From Actinomycetota bacterium (GTDB lineage: Bacteria; Actinomycetota; Actinomycetes; S36-B12), in assembly GCA_016717115.1 (NCBI GenBank), contig JADKGE010000019.1, positions 1 through 52,311 on the forward strand: a DNA stretch of 52,311 nucleotides, in the 5' to 3' direction. The notes below the pieces were generated by a model. It had not been told where the DNA came from, searched no databases, and worked only from the letters and a program-made list of their open reading frames with translations. Below, piece by piece: positions 1 through 9,500 of this stretch (the stretch's first letter is position 1; every line of letters starts with the position of its first letter). Made by a program: the position numbers and the translations under genes.

Positions 1-528
1 CTGGATGCCATGTGGGCCGTCGATCGTCCCCGCGTTCTCGGCGCCATGTTCACGTTCATCGCGCAGGTACTTGCGGCCCTACCGGGCGCGGAAGTCCCAG
101 CCGAGCTTCGCTCCACCGCAAGGATGGCCGACTTCGCCCTGATCGCCGCAGCGGTCGACCGCGTCCTTGACAACACCGGCGTCTCGAGCGGTGCCCTGAA
201 GACGTACGTGGAAGGACAGGTGGACGTTCAGCTGGATGTCGCTGAGGCCGACCCGGTGGCCGTGGCCATCCACGCCCTGATGGTTGATGGCACCGAAGGC
301 ATCTGGAGGGGACCCTGGAGGGACCTCCTCGAGGCGATCTCCACCTATCGGCCGAGCAATGGTCGCGATGATTGGCCGACGGATTCTCACGCGCTGAGCA
401 CGCGCGTGACGCGCCTGGCTAGTGCTTTGGCGGCGATGGGACTCATGGCCACCCAGCGGAAGTCGAACGGTGTCAGGCTGTGCGAGATTCGGGTGGTTGC
501 AGACCCTTCGGCTTCGCTTCACCGTTGA
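1..528 (+). CDS. C-terminal part of a mobile-element ATP-binding/primase-type protein (5' end outside window)
   Basis: The frame is open from base 1, so this is the tail of a longer gene. The visible 175 residues contain a RPRVLGA segment followed by an RMADFA motif and a predicted helical C-terminus ending in basic and beta-type residues. From memory this is the usual C-terminal layout of ATP-binding or primase/helicase-like proteins in actinobacterial prophages and integrative elements. The catalytic part is not in the window, so activity cannot be judged. It is transcribed toward the centre of the window. Its presence supports reading the left part as a mobile element. Family assignment is moderate; coding status is strong. 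Confidence 0.6.
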   Translation: MDAMWAVDRPRVLGAMFTFIAQVLAALPGAEVPAELRSTARMADFALIAAAVDRVLDNTGVSSGALKTYVEGQVDVQLDVAEADPVAVAIHALMVDGTEGIWRGPWRDLLEAISTYRPSNGRDDWPTDSHALSTRVTRLASALAAMGLMATQRKSNGVRLCEIRVVADPSASLHR

Positions 529-594
529 CGTTCGGCGGAGCGACCCCGTATGAGGGCTGTTGGGCATGCCCGTGGCGCGCCAACAGTGCGCGGC

Positions 595-882
595 ATGGAA
601 CCCAGCGCGCGCCGCAACATCGCGACATCCAACCAGTCGGCGTGGGAGCTCTTCCGCGAGCAGGTCGCCCGCTTGGACGTCCTCTCTGACGCCGAGTTCG
701 GGTGCATCGACCCGATGGATCTGGAGCCCATCCTCGTACGGCCAACAGCACTAGCCATGGTCGAACTTGGATGTCACATGCTGCCGCGCTCCCCGTGTGT
801 CCCTTCCTGGCTGACCGACTCTCCTGATCAGCGGCACAAGAAGCTCGCGACCATGGCAGCGACAGGCTTGCGCCGCAGGTAG
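595..882 (+). CDS. possible small hypothetical protein, 95 aa
   Basis: An open frame starts at ATG 595 (an earlier start at 550 is possible) and overlaps the 3' end of the convergent hydrolase gene by 55 bases. The N-terminal half (SAWELFREQVARL, then an acidic stretch) looks like ordinary coding sequence; the C-terminal 25 residues are less convincing. There is no strong ribosome binding site before either start. I do not recognise a family. It could be a decayed gene or a chance frame. Confidence 0.3.
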   Translation: MEPSARRNIATSNQSAWELFREQVARLDVLSDAEFGCIDPMDLEPILVRPTALAMVELGCHMLPRSPCVPSWLTDSPDQRHKKLATMAATGLRRR

Positions 883-1760
883 TCCGGTGCGTCGTGGCTG
901 CCATCGGTGTCGACCTTCACATCAACCACGCCGGGCAGGAGATGCGAGAGGCCGCCGTACCAGGCCACCAGATCGTTTGGGTCGCGGACATTGACCCAGG
1001 AGTTCACCCGTGAGTACGGGAAACGGCCATTCAGTCGCCTAGCTCGCCGCCTGAAGCCAGGCCCGGCGAGCGGGGAGCCGACCGTAATGACATCAACCAC
1101 GGCCCCTTCGGGCAGGCGCCCAAGCAGGTCCACTAGCACCACCGAACCCAGGCTGTGCGCGATGACAAGGACGCGACTCTCAGTGGGCCACTGGTCCAAG
1201 ACCGCGGACAGCACTCTGTGTCGGGTCGTCCTGCTCCCGAGGTAGTCGCCTGCCCTGAGGAATTCATGCTTGCCCATTGCCTTGAGGGCGCGTCGGATCG
1301 GCCAGCTCACGGCGATGGTGCCTTGCTGCCCGCCGTGGGCGATGCTGGCTACGATCCCGAACACCTTGTCCACGGCCTTGCCGGTTCCGGAGGGTCGCCA
1401 GCGACCCGGGTTCTTCCTGTACTGCGAGGCCACCAGGCGTACCGCCGCGGAACGTTGGAGGTACTCCTCCGCGTCCTGCGGGGTCGTCGGGGACCCAAAG
1501 GACCAGGTAAGGTCTCGAAGGGGCCGACCAGCTCTTCGCCGCCTCTTCAGCTCTGGGATGTAGCTCGGAATAGTCAGAGCATCGACCCAAGGGTCGTCGT
1601 CGAGGTGCTTGACCTTCTTGAGGCCGGTGCCCAGGTGCTTGATGAACTTCTTCCGGGACATCGGGCCACCTACGCCGTGCAGGTAGACGATCGCCCTGCC
1701 CGTGCCGGATGCGCCCAGTGCGGCAGAGATGGTGCCGTCCGAAGCGTCGATCCGAGTCAC
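828..1760 (-). CDS. alpha/beta-hydrolase (lipase-like serine hydrolase)
   Basis: 310 residues from GTG 1760, with a GGGGGA-type ribosome binding site just upstream. A YLHGVGG segment at residues 26-32 fits the oxyanion loop. AHSLGS at 201-206 is the nucleophile elbow (Ser203), RDPND at 259-263 supplies the acid, and SHDAPDYL at 288-295 supplies His289, so a complete Ser-Asp-His triad is visible. No signal peptide or membrane segment is seen, so it is probably cytoplasmic. It is the last gene of a minus-strand trio (2811 to 828) with two unknown proteins. The substrate is unknown. Single-domain lipase-like hydrolases occur as effectors in defence islands, but nothing here proves that role. Confidence 0.75.
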   Translation of the reverse strand: MTRIDASDGTISAALGASGTGRAIVYLHGVGGPMSRKKFIKHLGTGLKKVKHLDDDPWVDALTIPSYIPELKRRRRAGRPLRDLTWSFGSPTTPQDAEEYLQRSAAVRLVASQYRKNPGRWRPSGTGKAVDKVFGIVASIAHGGQQGTIAVSWPIRRALKAMGKHEFLRAGDYLGSRTTRHRVLSAVLDQWPTESRVLVIAHSLGSVVLVDLLGRLPEGAVVDVITVGSPLAGPGFRRRARRLNGRFPYSRVNSWVNVRDPNDLVAWYGGLSHLLPGVVDVKVDTDGSHDAPDYLRRKPVAAMVASFLCR

Positions 1761-1866
1761 CCAGGTCCCCCGCTTCGACGATGCGACTGCTCGCAGCGTA
1801 GAAGCGCGAGCCAGATGATGCTCGCTGATGCCCCCAGTCCAGGTCAGCGCGGCGGCCGGGGACGGC

Positions 1867-2400
1867 CTAGTCCGTGTAGCAGTGGCGCCAGGCGAGCAAC
1901 TCCATGTAGCCGATGTGCCCAGGATCGATGGTCACCGGCAGTATGGCCGCTAGGAGGTCTTGATCGTCGGGGTCAACGCCGTCCGGAACGGCGCTCATGA
2001 CGCCCAGCTCATCCAACATGGTGACTTGTTGCATGAACCCAGCCTCGTGCTGGACGCACACGCGAAAGCTCAGGGCGGGGATAGGCTCCTCGGCGTCGTG
2101 GTAGGCCGCGACGAGGACGCGGATCATCGGGTGACCGGCATGGGCCCTGTCGTAGGCGTCCTCCTCCTCGCCGTCCAGCGGCAGCCACGGTTCGACCATG
2201 GCAATGGACTCCTGCCGCTCGGACTTCTCAAGCAGTGTGCCGAACAAGGCTGCAGCCTGCGGGAAACGGCCGAAGTCCAGCACCGCCAACGGAAGCGACC
2301 GCTCGTTCTGTTCGCCATCAGGTACGTCTTCATTGACGAACGACGCCGCACACGCCATCGTGGCATGGACCGGCGCGAGTGTCGGTGCGCTGTCGGCCAT
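1867..2400 (-). CDS. hypothetical acidic protein, 177 aa
   Basis: It starts at ATG 2400 with a GGAGACC ribosome binding site 5 bases upstream, so the start is well supported. The protein is acidic, with a run of Glu/Asp near residue 78 (DGEEEDAYD) and an alternating hydrophobic central part (MIRVLVAAYHD, then SFRVCVQHE) suggesting a beta-rich fold. I do not recognise a family. It lies 18 bases downstream of the 2419-2811 gene and about 100 bases upstream of the hydrolase, so the three are probably cotranscribed. Confidence 0.65.
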   Translation of the reverse strand: MADSAPTLAPVHATMACAASFVNEDVPDGEQNERSLPLAVLDFGRFPQAAALFGTLLEKSERQESIAMVEPWLPLDGEEEDAYDRAHAGHPMIRVLVAAYHDAEEPIPALSFRVCVQHEAGFMQQVTMLDELGVMSAVPDGVDPDDQDLLAAILPVTIDPGHIGYMELLAWRHCYTD

Positions 2401-2418
2401 GGTCGGTCTCCGTAGTTG

Positions 2419-2811
2419 TCACTGTGAGCTGAGCGGGTTGGGAGCGGGTATGTCGCTGGAGGTGCTGCCCGAGGACCGTTCGCCGCCCGGCGGGTCGACG
2501 GGGACCCTCTCAGCGGCATCCCACAGCGCAACGAGCATGTCGCTGATCCCCGTGCCGACGGGCGACACTCGCCCGGTGCCGAAGATCCGTTCGAGCACGA
2601 CGAGTGGTGCGGAACTCTGGTCGTCTTCAGGGTCGAGGTCTGAGTCGAACTCGTGGACCCACCATTCGCCGCGGCTGCGTACCCCGAAGCGTGGTGGTGT
2701 TCCCGGCAGCGGCTTGTTCCAGTCCGCGATGGCGACGATGCCGGCGATTGTCGATTGACTCGGCGCCCAGACCACGTGCAGGCCCGCTTTGACGGTGAGG
2801 GGATTGGTCAT
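2419..2811 (-). CDS. hypothetical protein, 130 aa
   Basis: The open frame extends to 3021, but its first 70 codons give a low-complexity Ser/Arg/Pro peptide typical of noncoding sequence. The first convincing start is ATG 2811 (MTNPLTVKAGLHVVWAP). From there it has hydrophobic strands (AGIVAIADW, PLVVLERIFG), an acidic DLDPEDD segment and a Ser/Pro-rich tail. I do not recognise a family. It is the first gene of the trio ending in the serine hydrolase. The start choice is moderately sure. Confidence 0.55.
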   Translation of the reverse strand: MTNPLTVKAGLHVVWAPSQSTIAGIVAIADWNKPLPGTPPRFGVRSRGEWWVHEFDSDLDPEDDQSSAPLVVLERIFGTGRVSPVGTGISDMLVALWDAAERVPVDPPGGERSSGSTSSDIPAPNPLSSQ

Positions 2812-3318
2812 CCAAGGCCACCCGCAGTTCCCGGGATTGCGACTCGTTTCAGGGGAGCGCTGGCGGCGAACGCCGGCCGGGGGAGGCCCCGCGGACGGTT
2901 CGGGCCAGGACCCTGACCAACACGATGCAGCATCATGTGTCGACTCTCCCCGCTGGCTCGACGACCAATCGGTGGTAGTCCGGCTTGACTTCGTGAGCCG
3001 CGGCCGACGAGCACTCCCCATGCTAGGACGAGCCGAACTGGAATGCGCGACCTGAATTCCCGCGATCGTGCTGCCGCCTTACCGTGCGCGGAAGCCGTCC
3101 ACCGTCAGCATCGGGCGGTCGCTCCGCGGTCATGTCCGTCTGATTCGACCTGGACACGCCCACGACAGGGTCGACGACACGACTCGCGCATCGCAGGCCG
3201 CCCTTCAACGCCGCCGTCGCCCTCTCACCGGAGAGCTGTCGCCTCGTTCTCCAGGCAGCATGCTGACCCCGCACGGTGTTGACTGGCTCGTAGGGATCAG
3301 CGACGCGATGGGGGAGCC
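2812..3318. other. 507-base region without a convincing gene
   Basis: This lies between two divergent transcription units (2811 leftward and 3319 rightward) and must hold both promoters. Open frames here give Arg/Pro/Ser-rich peptides only. I could not pick out convincing -35/-10 pairs or an operator. Confidence 0.5.
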
Positions 3319-4209
3319 ATGACGGGACGGGCTGAGGACGTTCGGGTGCCGGTGGTGCACTTCCCGCACCCGGGCCGCGAGCACGATGCACCCGCCCTGG
3401 GGCGCTTTGCGTGGAGTTCGTTGCCGGTCCATCGGCGCAAGTTTCTGCGCGGCTCGGGTTCCTATGCGGATGCTCAGGGGCGCGCACATCGTGGGCGGGT
3501 GGTGTTCTGGGGCGAGTGGGAGGCCGCGTCCGACGTCGTGGAGACCTGGCCGCCAGAGGCGTCGCTTCCGACGGCCCTGCATGTTCCCGTCCGCGTGGGA
3601 CGGCGTCGGGTGCGACCGGGGGATCAGAACACCGATCCGTGGGTGTTCGGCGATCACTTCCGGTATACGAACTGCCGACAGCGCGGCTCGATGAAGACCC
3701 TCCCGGCAGGGTCTCTGCTGCTGTTCGGCTCCACTATCGGTGGTGAGTTCGCTTTGGACACGGTCTTCGTGGTGCGCGATTCGAGCGGTCCCCTGACGTT
3801 GTCGAAGCTGAAGCGGCACGCCTTCTGCGACGATGTGCTGAAGGCGTCGACGTACGACCCGTTGTCGGGGACGTCGTCGCTCGCGTGCGGTCCCGAGGAC
3901 CCGACCTGGACGTACGTTCTCTACAGGGGTGCTACCCCCGTCGAGCAGCCCGACATGTTCAGCTACTCCCCGGCCAAACCTGCCCGCGCGGGTCGCTTCT
4001 CGCGCCCGATCATCAACCTCGGCAGACGACCCTCGGGCGAGCCCTACGTGAACCCGGCCAACTGGCGGTCAACCAAGGGCGCACCAAAGGCCCAGTGGGT
4101 CCCGGCCGCAGAAGCGCGGCGCGTCTGGGACGACGTGCGAGAGCAGGTCCTCGGCGACGGGCAGGGTCTGGTGCTGGCACACCACATCGACTCCCCGGCC
4201 ACGCCGTGA
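3319..4209 (+). CDS. hypothetical protein, 296 aa, paired with a UDG-like gene
   Basis: ATG 3319 follows a GGGGGAG ribosome binding site. Notable motifs: RRKFL near residue 39, FWGEWEA near residue 63, DPWVFGDHF near residue 106, and FGSTIGGEFALDTVFVV at about residues 136-152. The mix of conserved aromatics, Asp and Cys suggests an enzyme-like or nucleic-acid-binding fold, but I cannot name the family. Its stop overlaps the GTG of the next gene (GTGA at 4206-4209), so the two are translationally coupled and probably act together. The partner resembles the UDG fold, so a role in DNA-base recognition is possible; that is inference. Confidence 0.7.
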   Translation: MTGRAEDVRVPVVHFPHPGREHDAPALGRFAWSSLPVHRRKFLRGSGSYADAQGRAHRGRVVFWGEWEAASDVVETWPPEASLPTALHVPVRVGRRRVRPGDQNTDPWVFGDHFRYTNCRQRGSMKTLPAGSLLLFGSTIGGEFALDTVFVVRDSSGPLTLSKLKRHAFCDDVLKASTYDPLSGTSSLACGPEDPTWTYVLYRGATPVEQPDMFSYSPAKPARAGRFSRPIINLGRRPSGEPYVNPANWRSTKGAPKAQWVPAAEARRVWDDVREQVLGDGQGLVLAHHIDSPATP

Positions 4210-4964
4210 ACCCCGAGCCCGACATCGTCGGGTACGTCGCTGAGCGCATCCGACGAGCCGTGCCCCTCGGGGGCCATGTCGTTCCCCGATCAACCCCCGT
4301 CGTGTCCTTCGGCGACCACACCCGTGCTCGCGTCGCCACGGTCGGCATCAACCCGAGCAGCAGGGAGTTCCAGGACGGCCGAAAGCGGCTCCTCCCTGAT
4401 GACGCGAAGAGACTGGCCGATCTGGACCTCCTCGAAGCCGAGTCATCATCCGACCTCCCCGACCCAGCAGTGGCGACCGTAATGAAGTGGTGCAGAAACT
4501 ACTTCCAGCATCATCCATATACGCGATGGTTCGACAAACTGAACGCACTTGTCCGAGGCGCCGGTGCCGACTTCTACGACGGGACCGCATGCCACCTCGA
4601 TCTGGTCCAATGGGCCACCGACCCGGTCTGGGGCGCGTTCCCCAAGGCTGACGCGGCCGTGCAAGCGCACCTTCTCGCCGAGGACGCGCCGTTCCTCCGA
4701 CGGCAGCTCAGAGCGGCCAACATCGAGTTGGTCCTGCTCAACGGCCGCAAGGTCATCGAACAGGTAGAGCGACTGGAGATCGTCACCCTTCAGGATCGTG
4801 GGTCCACACCGGTGGGGAAGCAGGGGAAGAGATCACGCCGACTTGAGGGATTCGCAGCCGACGGGACCCGCTATCTGGGCTGGACCTTGAACGCGAGCCA
4901 CTCACAGACGACGGACGACAACCGCGCTGCGCTCGCCGCGTGGATCGGCCAGGTGACCGGTTGA
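4206..4964 (+). CDS. UDG-superfamily-like protein, 252 aa
   Basis: Starts at GTG 4206 inside the stop of the preceding gene (GTGA). Residues 46-51 read VGINPS, close to the motif-1 GINPG of the MUG/TDG branch of uracil-DNA glycosylases, with Asn49 at the possible catalytic position. Further on are a YFQHHPYTRWF segment (99-109), HLDLVQWATDP (130-140), a buried VLLNG strand (176-180) and a C-terminal SH motif (231-232) where UDG motif 2 usually places its His. Length suits a single UDG domain. The fold assignment rests on motifs only; true glycosylase activity and target base are unknown. It could instead be a UDG-fold sensor. Confidence 0.55.
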   Translation: MNPEPDIVGYVAERIRRAVPLGGHVVPRSTPVVSFGDHTRARVATVGINPSSREFQDGRKRLLPDDAKRLADLDLLEAESSSDLPDPAVATVMKWCRNYFQHHPYTRWFDKLNALVRGAGADFYDGTACHLDLVQWATDPVWGAFPKADAAVQAHLLAEDAPFLRRQLRAANIELVLLNGRKVIEQVERLEIVTLQDRGSTPVGKQGKRSRRLEGFAADGTRYLGWTLNASHSQTTDDNRAALAAWIGQVTG

Positions 4965-5389
4965 TCCGAATCAAGGCCGCGGGCCGTGGCGAGCGGCTCG
5001 CTATTCATCTGGAGCGGTGATGGGGTGGCCGAGAGCGTCACGTCCGGCCACTGCCCTCCGTACGACGTCATGCAAGTGGGACTCCCGGCCCTGCGCGCAT
5101 GGCAGCTGGACCATCGCACCCCAGGCATAGCCCACCATCGCGTCATGATCGACGCGAGCAACTCCACGATCCTCTCCCGGATCTGCGTGAGTCGACCAGG
5201 CGGGTTGTGGCCCGAAGTGTATTGGTGCGGTCGGTAGTACCTGATCGGATCGATGCTGGCGAGGATGCGTTCCTGCTGACCATCGACGACTTCCATGCCG
5301 CTGTCGAGGGTCGCGGTAAACACCGGCGCCGGTTGGAATGTCACTCCGTGACGCAAGTCGCTGATGCCGGCGCGTCCAGACTCACGCAC
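4871..5389 (-). CDS. possible hypothetical protein, 172 aa
   Basis: A long minus-strand frame overlaps the end of the UDG-like gene antisense by 94 bases and the end of the 5341-5712 gene by 49 bases on the same strand. The middle of the peptide (ILASIDPIRYYRPHQY, then IRERIVELLASI) reads like real protein; the C-terminal third does not. There is no clear ribosome binding site at GTG 5389. It may be a degraded gene downstream of 5341-5712. If it is not a gene, 4965-5340 is noncoding. Confidence 0.3.
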   Translation of the reverse strand: MRESGRAGISDLRHGVTFQPAPVFTATLDSGMEVVDGQQERILASIDPIRYYRPHQYTSGHNPPGRLTQIRERIVELLASIMTRWWAMPGVRWSSCHARRAGSPTCMTSYGGQWPDVTLSATPSPLQMNSEPLATARGLDSDQPVTWPIHAASAARLSSVVCEWLAFKVQPR

Positions 5390-5712
5390 GTGCCGGGGAG
5401 GTAGCCAGCGGAGACGAGAAGGCGTCCGATTGCCTGGAGGTCCTCGTTCTGCTGGAGCTCCTCACCGCTGGGCCACAGATCGTCGTCGTCCTTGAACCCT
5501 TCCGAGATCTCCCAGTTGATGACCTCAAAGAGCTGCGGCGCGTAGTCGTAGTTGTCGTACCCCATGGTGTCCTCCTCGCAGTATCCGACCGATGCCACCG
5601 CTGGAAACGCTGCCGCTGCGCGCTGGGCGTGAGCCTGAATGAGGTCGAGAGTCGCACTCTCGCGTGCGTGATACAGCTCGGCCAGTGTGTCGTCCGTAGG
5701 AACCTCGGTCAT
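5341..5712 (-). CDS. hypothetical acidic protein, 123 aa
   Basis: The start at ATG 5712 is decided by a near-perfect AGGAGG seven bases upstream; the longer frame reaching 5862 is low complexity. The protein has an N-terminal helix (DTLAELYHARESATLDLIQAHAQRAA as one continuous predicted helix), a Tyr/Asp-rich centre (MGYDNYDYAPQLFEVINW) and an acidic DDDD run. It resembles small DUF-type actinobacterial proteins of unknown function; I cannot name the family. Expression is probably good given the ribosome binding site. Confidence 0.65.
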   Translation of the reverse strand: MTEVPTDDTLAELYHARESATLDLIQAHAQRAAAAFPAVASVGYCEEDTMGYDNYDYAPQLFEVINWEISEGFKDDDDLWPSGEELQQNEDLQAIGRLLVSAGYLPGTCVSLDAPASATCVTE

Positions 5713-6171
5713 TGATCCGTCCTCCTGGTAGTCGCGCGGCGGATTCCGCACACTCGACAGTCCGGACCCTTCAACCAAGCGCACGGATCCCCGTGAGGGC
5801 ACCCCTTTCGGCGGCACGTTGGGATGCCACGCCTGGGACAAGGTCCCCGACAAGGTGGTCACGGAGATTGCAGCGGCCGTTGGCCAGTCGCGGCTTGACG
5901 TGATCAGGGCACTGGCGAGCCTGCAGTCAGGAATCCATCCTGTGACCGGCTCGTGTCACGCTTCGAACCAGAGCGCTGGGCGGAGTCACTCGACCCCGTC
6001 GCCCCCGGGGAGAGCGAAGAGAAATGTCGCTACACGCCTGACGGGGTGCGGTATTCGCGGATTTGCCAGATTCGTCATGGGTGGCCCTGGTGGACGGCCT
6101 GGTTCATCGCGATTCCGTACGCCCGCGACCTCGGGGCAGTGCTGTGCTCGGACTTGTGTGCCTAGCGGCGC
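5713..6171. other. 459-base region with no supportable intact gene
   Basis: Two short plus-strand frames contain protein-like stretches: 5819 onward (DKVVTEIAAAVGQSRLDVIRAL) and 5953-6165 (70 residues, Trp-rich). They lie in different frames with no ribosome binding sites. They may be remnants of one disrupted gene, but I cannot establish this. Confidence 0.4.
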
Positions 6172-6363
6172 CTATTCGTGGCGCAGCACGCGGACTTGCG
6201 CGGTGAGCGGCTCCGGCATGGACATCAGGGCCTCGACGGCACGGCGGGCGACATCGCCGGGCAAGTCAGTGAACTGACAACCCACGATCCGGGCCTTCTC
6301 GACAGCGTTGCGGAACTCCTCCACTGCGGGAGTGCTGGGCGGGATGGGCGGCTGCGGCGGCAT
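6172..6363 (-). CDS. possible small protein, 63 aa, divergent from the recombinase gene
   Basis: Reading from ATG 6363, the frame gives a proline-rich start (MPPQPPIPPS) and two plausible helices (AVEEFRNAVEKARIVG, VARRAVEALMSM). Codons upstream of this ATG in the same frame look noncoding. The ribosome binding site is weak. It lies about 200 bases upstream of, and divergent to, the serine recombinase-like gene. That is a common place for a regulator or directionality factor, but there is no motif to support either. Confidence 0.3.
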   Translation of the reverse strand: MPPQPPIPPSTPAVEEFRNAVEKARIVGCQFTDLPGDVARRAVEALMSMPEPLTAQVRVLRHE

Positions 6364-6559
6364 GAGCTGGACCGTTCTGACTGCGGCGTTCTTGACAAGG
6401 AGGTTCTGGCGCCAGATCCGGAAACTGCGGTCTGCCGCGTTAGCTCGCGCGTCGAGGCACATCCCGTCAGTGCCAGCAGAAACCCGATGTGAGGATGGCT
6501 GCCGCAACGAAAGGCGTCGGCACTGTACTTCGCGAGACCTACGCGAGGAGATGCCCGAG

Positions 6560-9500
6560 ATGGAGAACGCAAACGGAGCTAGCCCGTTGATCGTGGACAT
6601 GCTGTCCGAACTGCCTAAGAACACTGAAAGCACACAGTTGCGGGTGTCGGCCAACAACCGGGAGACGCTCGCGGCGAACGCTCAACGCGCTGAGAAGAAG
6701 ATGGATCGCCGGCCCTCGGTGAAGGCCCTCGCCGATATTGGCGGGATCGATGCAATGACAGCGTCCACGCCGGAGGGAGTCGCGCTTCGCAAGGAGAAGG
6801 GCATTCTTGAGGTCCGACGCCGCGACGTCCACCCGAGTGCTGACAAGCCGACGCTGGTGATCGCCTGGCTGTGGCCGGTCAAGGACCCCGTGACGGGGTG
6901 CGTCGACCTTCTCCTAGCCATCGCGGACACGGCCGCCGAGAGCACCCTGAGGGTCGATCACGACCCGCTTCCACGTAATGCCGCGTCGGAGCTGATGGTC
7001 GCGGTACTGATGCATCCCAACATCGTCGCTATGCACATGGCCGATTGGGATCGGTGGGTTCGGTCGATCGCGCACGGCACGCGCGTCTGGGACGCGGCTC
7101 GCCGCGGCGGCTGCCGTCTTTGGGAGGGCGATCATGAGGTGGATCTGTACTCCGTCGGTGGTGCCTACGAAACCCAGAACAAGTCCATCGGAACCGCCGC
7201 CACACGCGACACCATCCGCAGGCAGACGACCACTGGTGTCCTGTCCCGGTTCGACATGCACGAGGTCTCATGGCCTTACCAAACCGCCAATGCTCCCCTG
7301 GGATACACCGTCGCTGGCCGTCGGACGAACGCTGTCCACGGGGCATGCCGCAAGTTCGCGGTGCTCGTCAAAGACGAGAAGAACGCGGCTGGCTGGCTGG
7401 CGTTCTTCCGCGCCTGGCTGTCCGGCGAGACCCTCAGGGCCGCCTCGGAGAAACTGGTTGAGCACCATGTCGAATGCCGCGGCGTCAAGCAGGCAGGCCT
7501 CACATACGACCGCTGTTCGAAGGACACGGTGTACCGGGCCGCCCAGACCCACACATCCGCTCGTCACTACGCGCTTCTGCGCGACAAGAGATACCGCGCC
7601 AAGGTGGGTGTTCCCGTGGCTTCGAAGCCCGGCGAACGCTGGGAAGGATACGAAGTCGACCACCTAGACCTGGCGTTTGAATATGGTTGCATCGACGTTG
7701 ATGTCGCACTGCCCGCGCACGACATCGCACTTACCGACGAGGAATTTGACGAGTGGAAGAGGCTCCTGTCGGTTCGTACCAGCCGGGAACGCACCACCGA
7801 CCAACCGGTCAAAGCCCTGACAGGAGCCGCCACCTGGCGTGACGGAGTCCACGACTACAAGTTGACCGCGCAGGGAGGTAACAGCAAGTGGACCTACTAC
7901 CAGGTACGGCGCCGGCCCCTTGAACAGTCGTACCTCCTCGACGAGGCAAGCGGAACCAAGACTGAGCGCGGATGGCAGACCCTCGAAGGCGACCTGGTCC
8001 TCAGCGCCAGAGCTGCGGATGTCGAAGCGGCGTTGGGTAGGGGCATCGTCGCGGGAGCGATCTCGATCCTCAAGAACGAAGCGACTCTGGAGGTAGCGAC
8101 TCGTGAGAAGCGCGACGAAGCGGAAGATGAGAGTCGCCGAGCCGCTCGCCTTGAAGAGCTAGGGGTGCTAGTAAGTCGCGCACAGGAGGATGCTGACGAT
8201 GCTGCCGACGTGATCATTCTCCGCGGCGAATCCGAGAACAGGCGGGACCGGGCCGAAGACGCCCGAACCACGCACGAGGCACTGGTCGCCGAGCGTGACC
8301 GGCTTCTGCAGGCGTCTAGATCTCGCGAAGGTGTGAGAAGTGCCGACGTCGAGGGGACCGCCGAAGTCGACGTCGCCTCCCTTGCCTCCGTGGCCGGCCT
8401 GCTCCTGTCGGCCGATGGCGAGTCCATGCCCCGCATCCTCAACGACGCCGTCCGCACCATCACCAACAAGACACTGCGCGTCATAGCCGACCCCTCCCAG
8501 ACAGGCATCGCCTACGTCATAGCCACGATCCACTGGCCGAGCCTCAGCGGGGAGACGCTCACCTTCAACGTTCGCGAGATCATCACACTGGCTTCAGCCA
8601 ACGGCACGAAGGGCACGAAGGATATTGGTGGCGTGGCGGTCCGTCTGATCATGTGCGAAGGCCGCACCGTCGACGAGGCAGTCGCCGCCATCGGTGGAAC
8701 CACGAGTCGCGCGAGGGTCATTGCCAAGGCGCAGGCCCACCTCCAAACCCTGGGCATGGGCGGCACCCACAACTGGCGTCGCCGCGCGATCCTTGACTGC
8801 CCGCTGGAGGAGACGAAGTCCATCGTGTGGAGCCTTCTCACCGGCGAACCCATCCGTACTGGCGCCGAACCGGCGTTCGTGGAACTGCTCCGAAAGACCT
8901 ACCTCACGCGGGCAGGCGGTCCTCCATGGAAAGGCGTCTGGGCCCGAGAGGCTCGACTTGCTCGGATCGCGCTCGGCATCTTCGCCGCGAAGCTGGGCAG
9001 GGGAGAGGACCTCGCCGAAGGCATCCTGGTCGACGAGCTGGCGCGCCAGATGGGCTGCTCCACGAGGGAGGCCATGTTGCTTGCCGGAGGTCCCTCCGCC
9101 GGCATCCGGTACCGCCACGTCCTCGAGAACCACGAGGGTGATGGTCGCGTCCTCCGGCCACGCCAGTGCTCAGAATGCAGCGGCTGGCTGCTCCACGTCA
9201 TCCGCGTGCCCGAGACGACCTTCTGCGGTGGATTGGTGTGCGCGACCTGCCACGGGCTGGCGGACGGCACACCCGTCCCGAGCGGATACCTGGGCCTGTG
9301 GGACGGCCCCGGCGGACATCAGGGACGGATCGACCAGGGGGAGGGCAGCCGCATGGGCAGCTTCTCCGACTACAAGGCGCCGCACGACCCGATCCCCGGT
9401 CGGGCACGCCTCATCAAGATCGGCGAGGCCGCCCGACTGACCGGGCTGCACCCCGCCACGCTTCGCCGATGGGTGCAAGTCGGCTGGATCACGAGTCACC

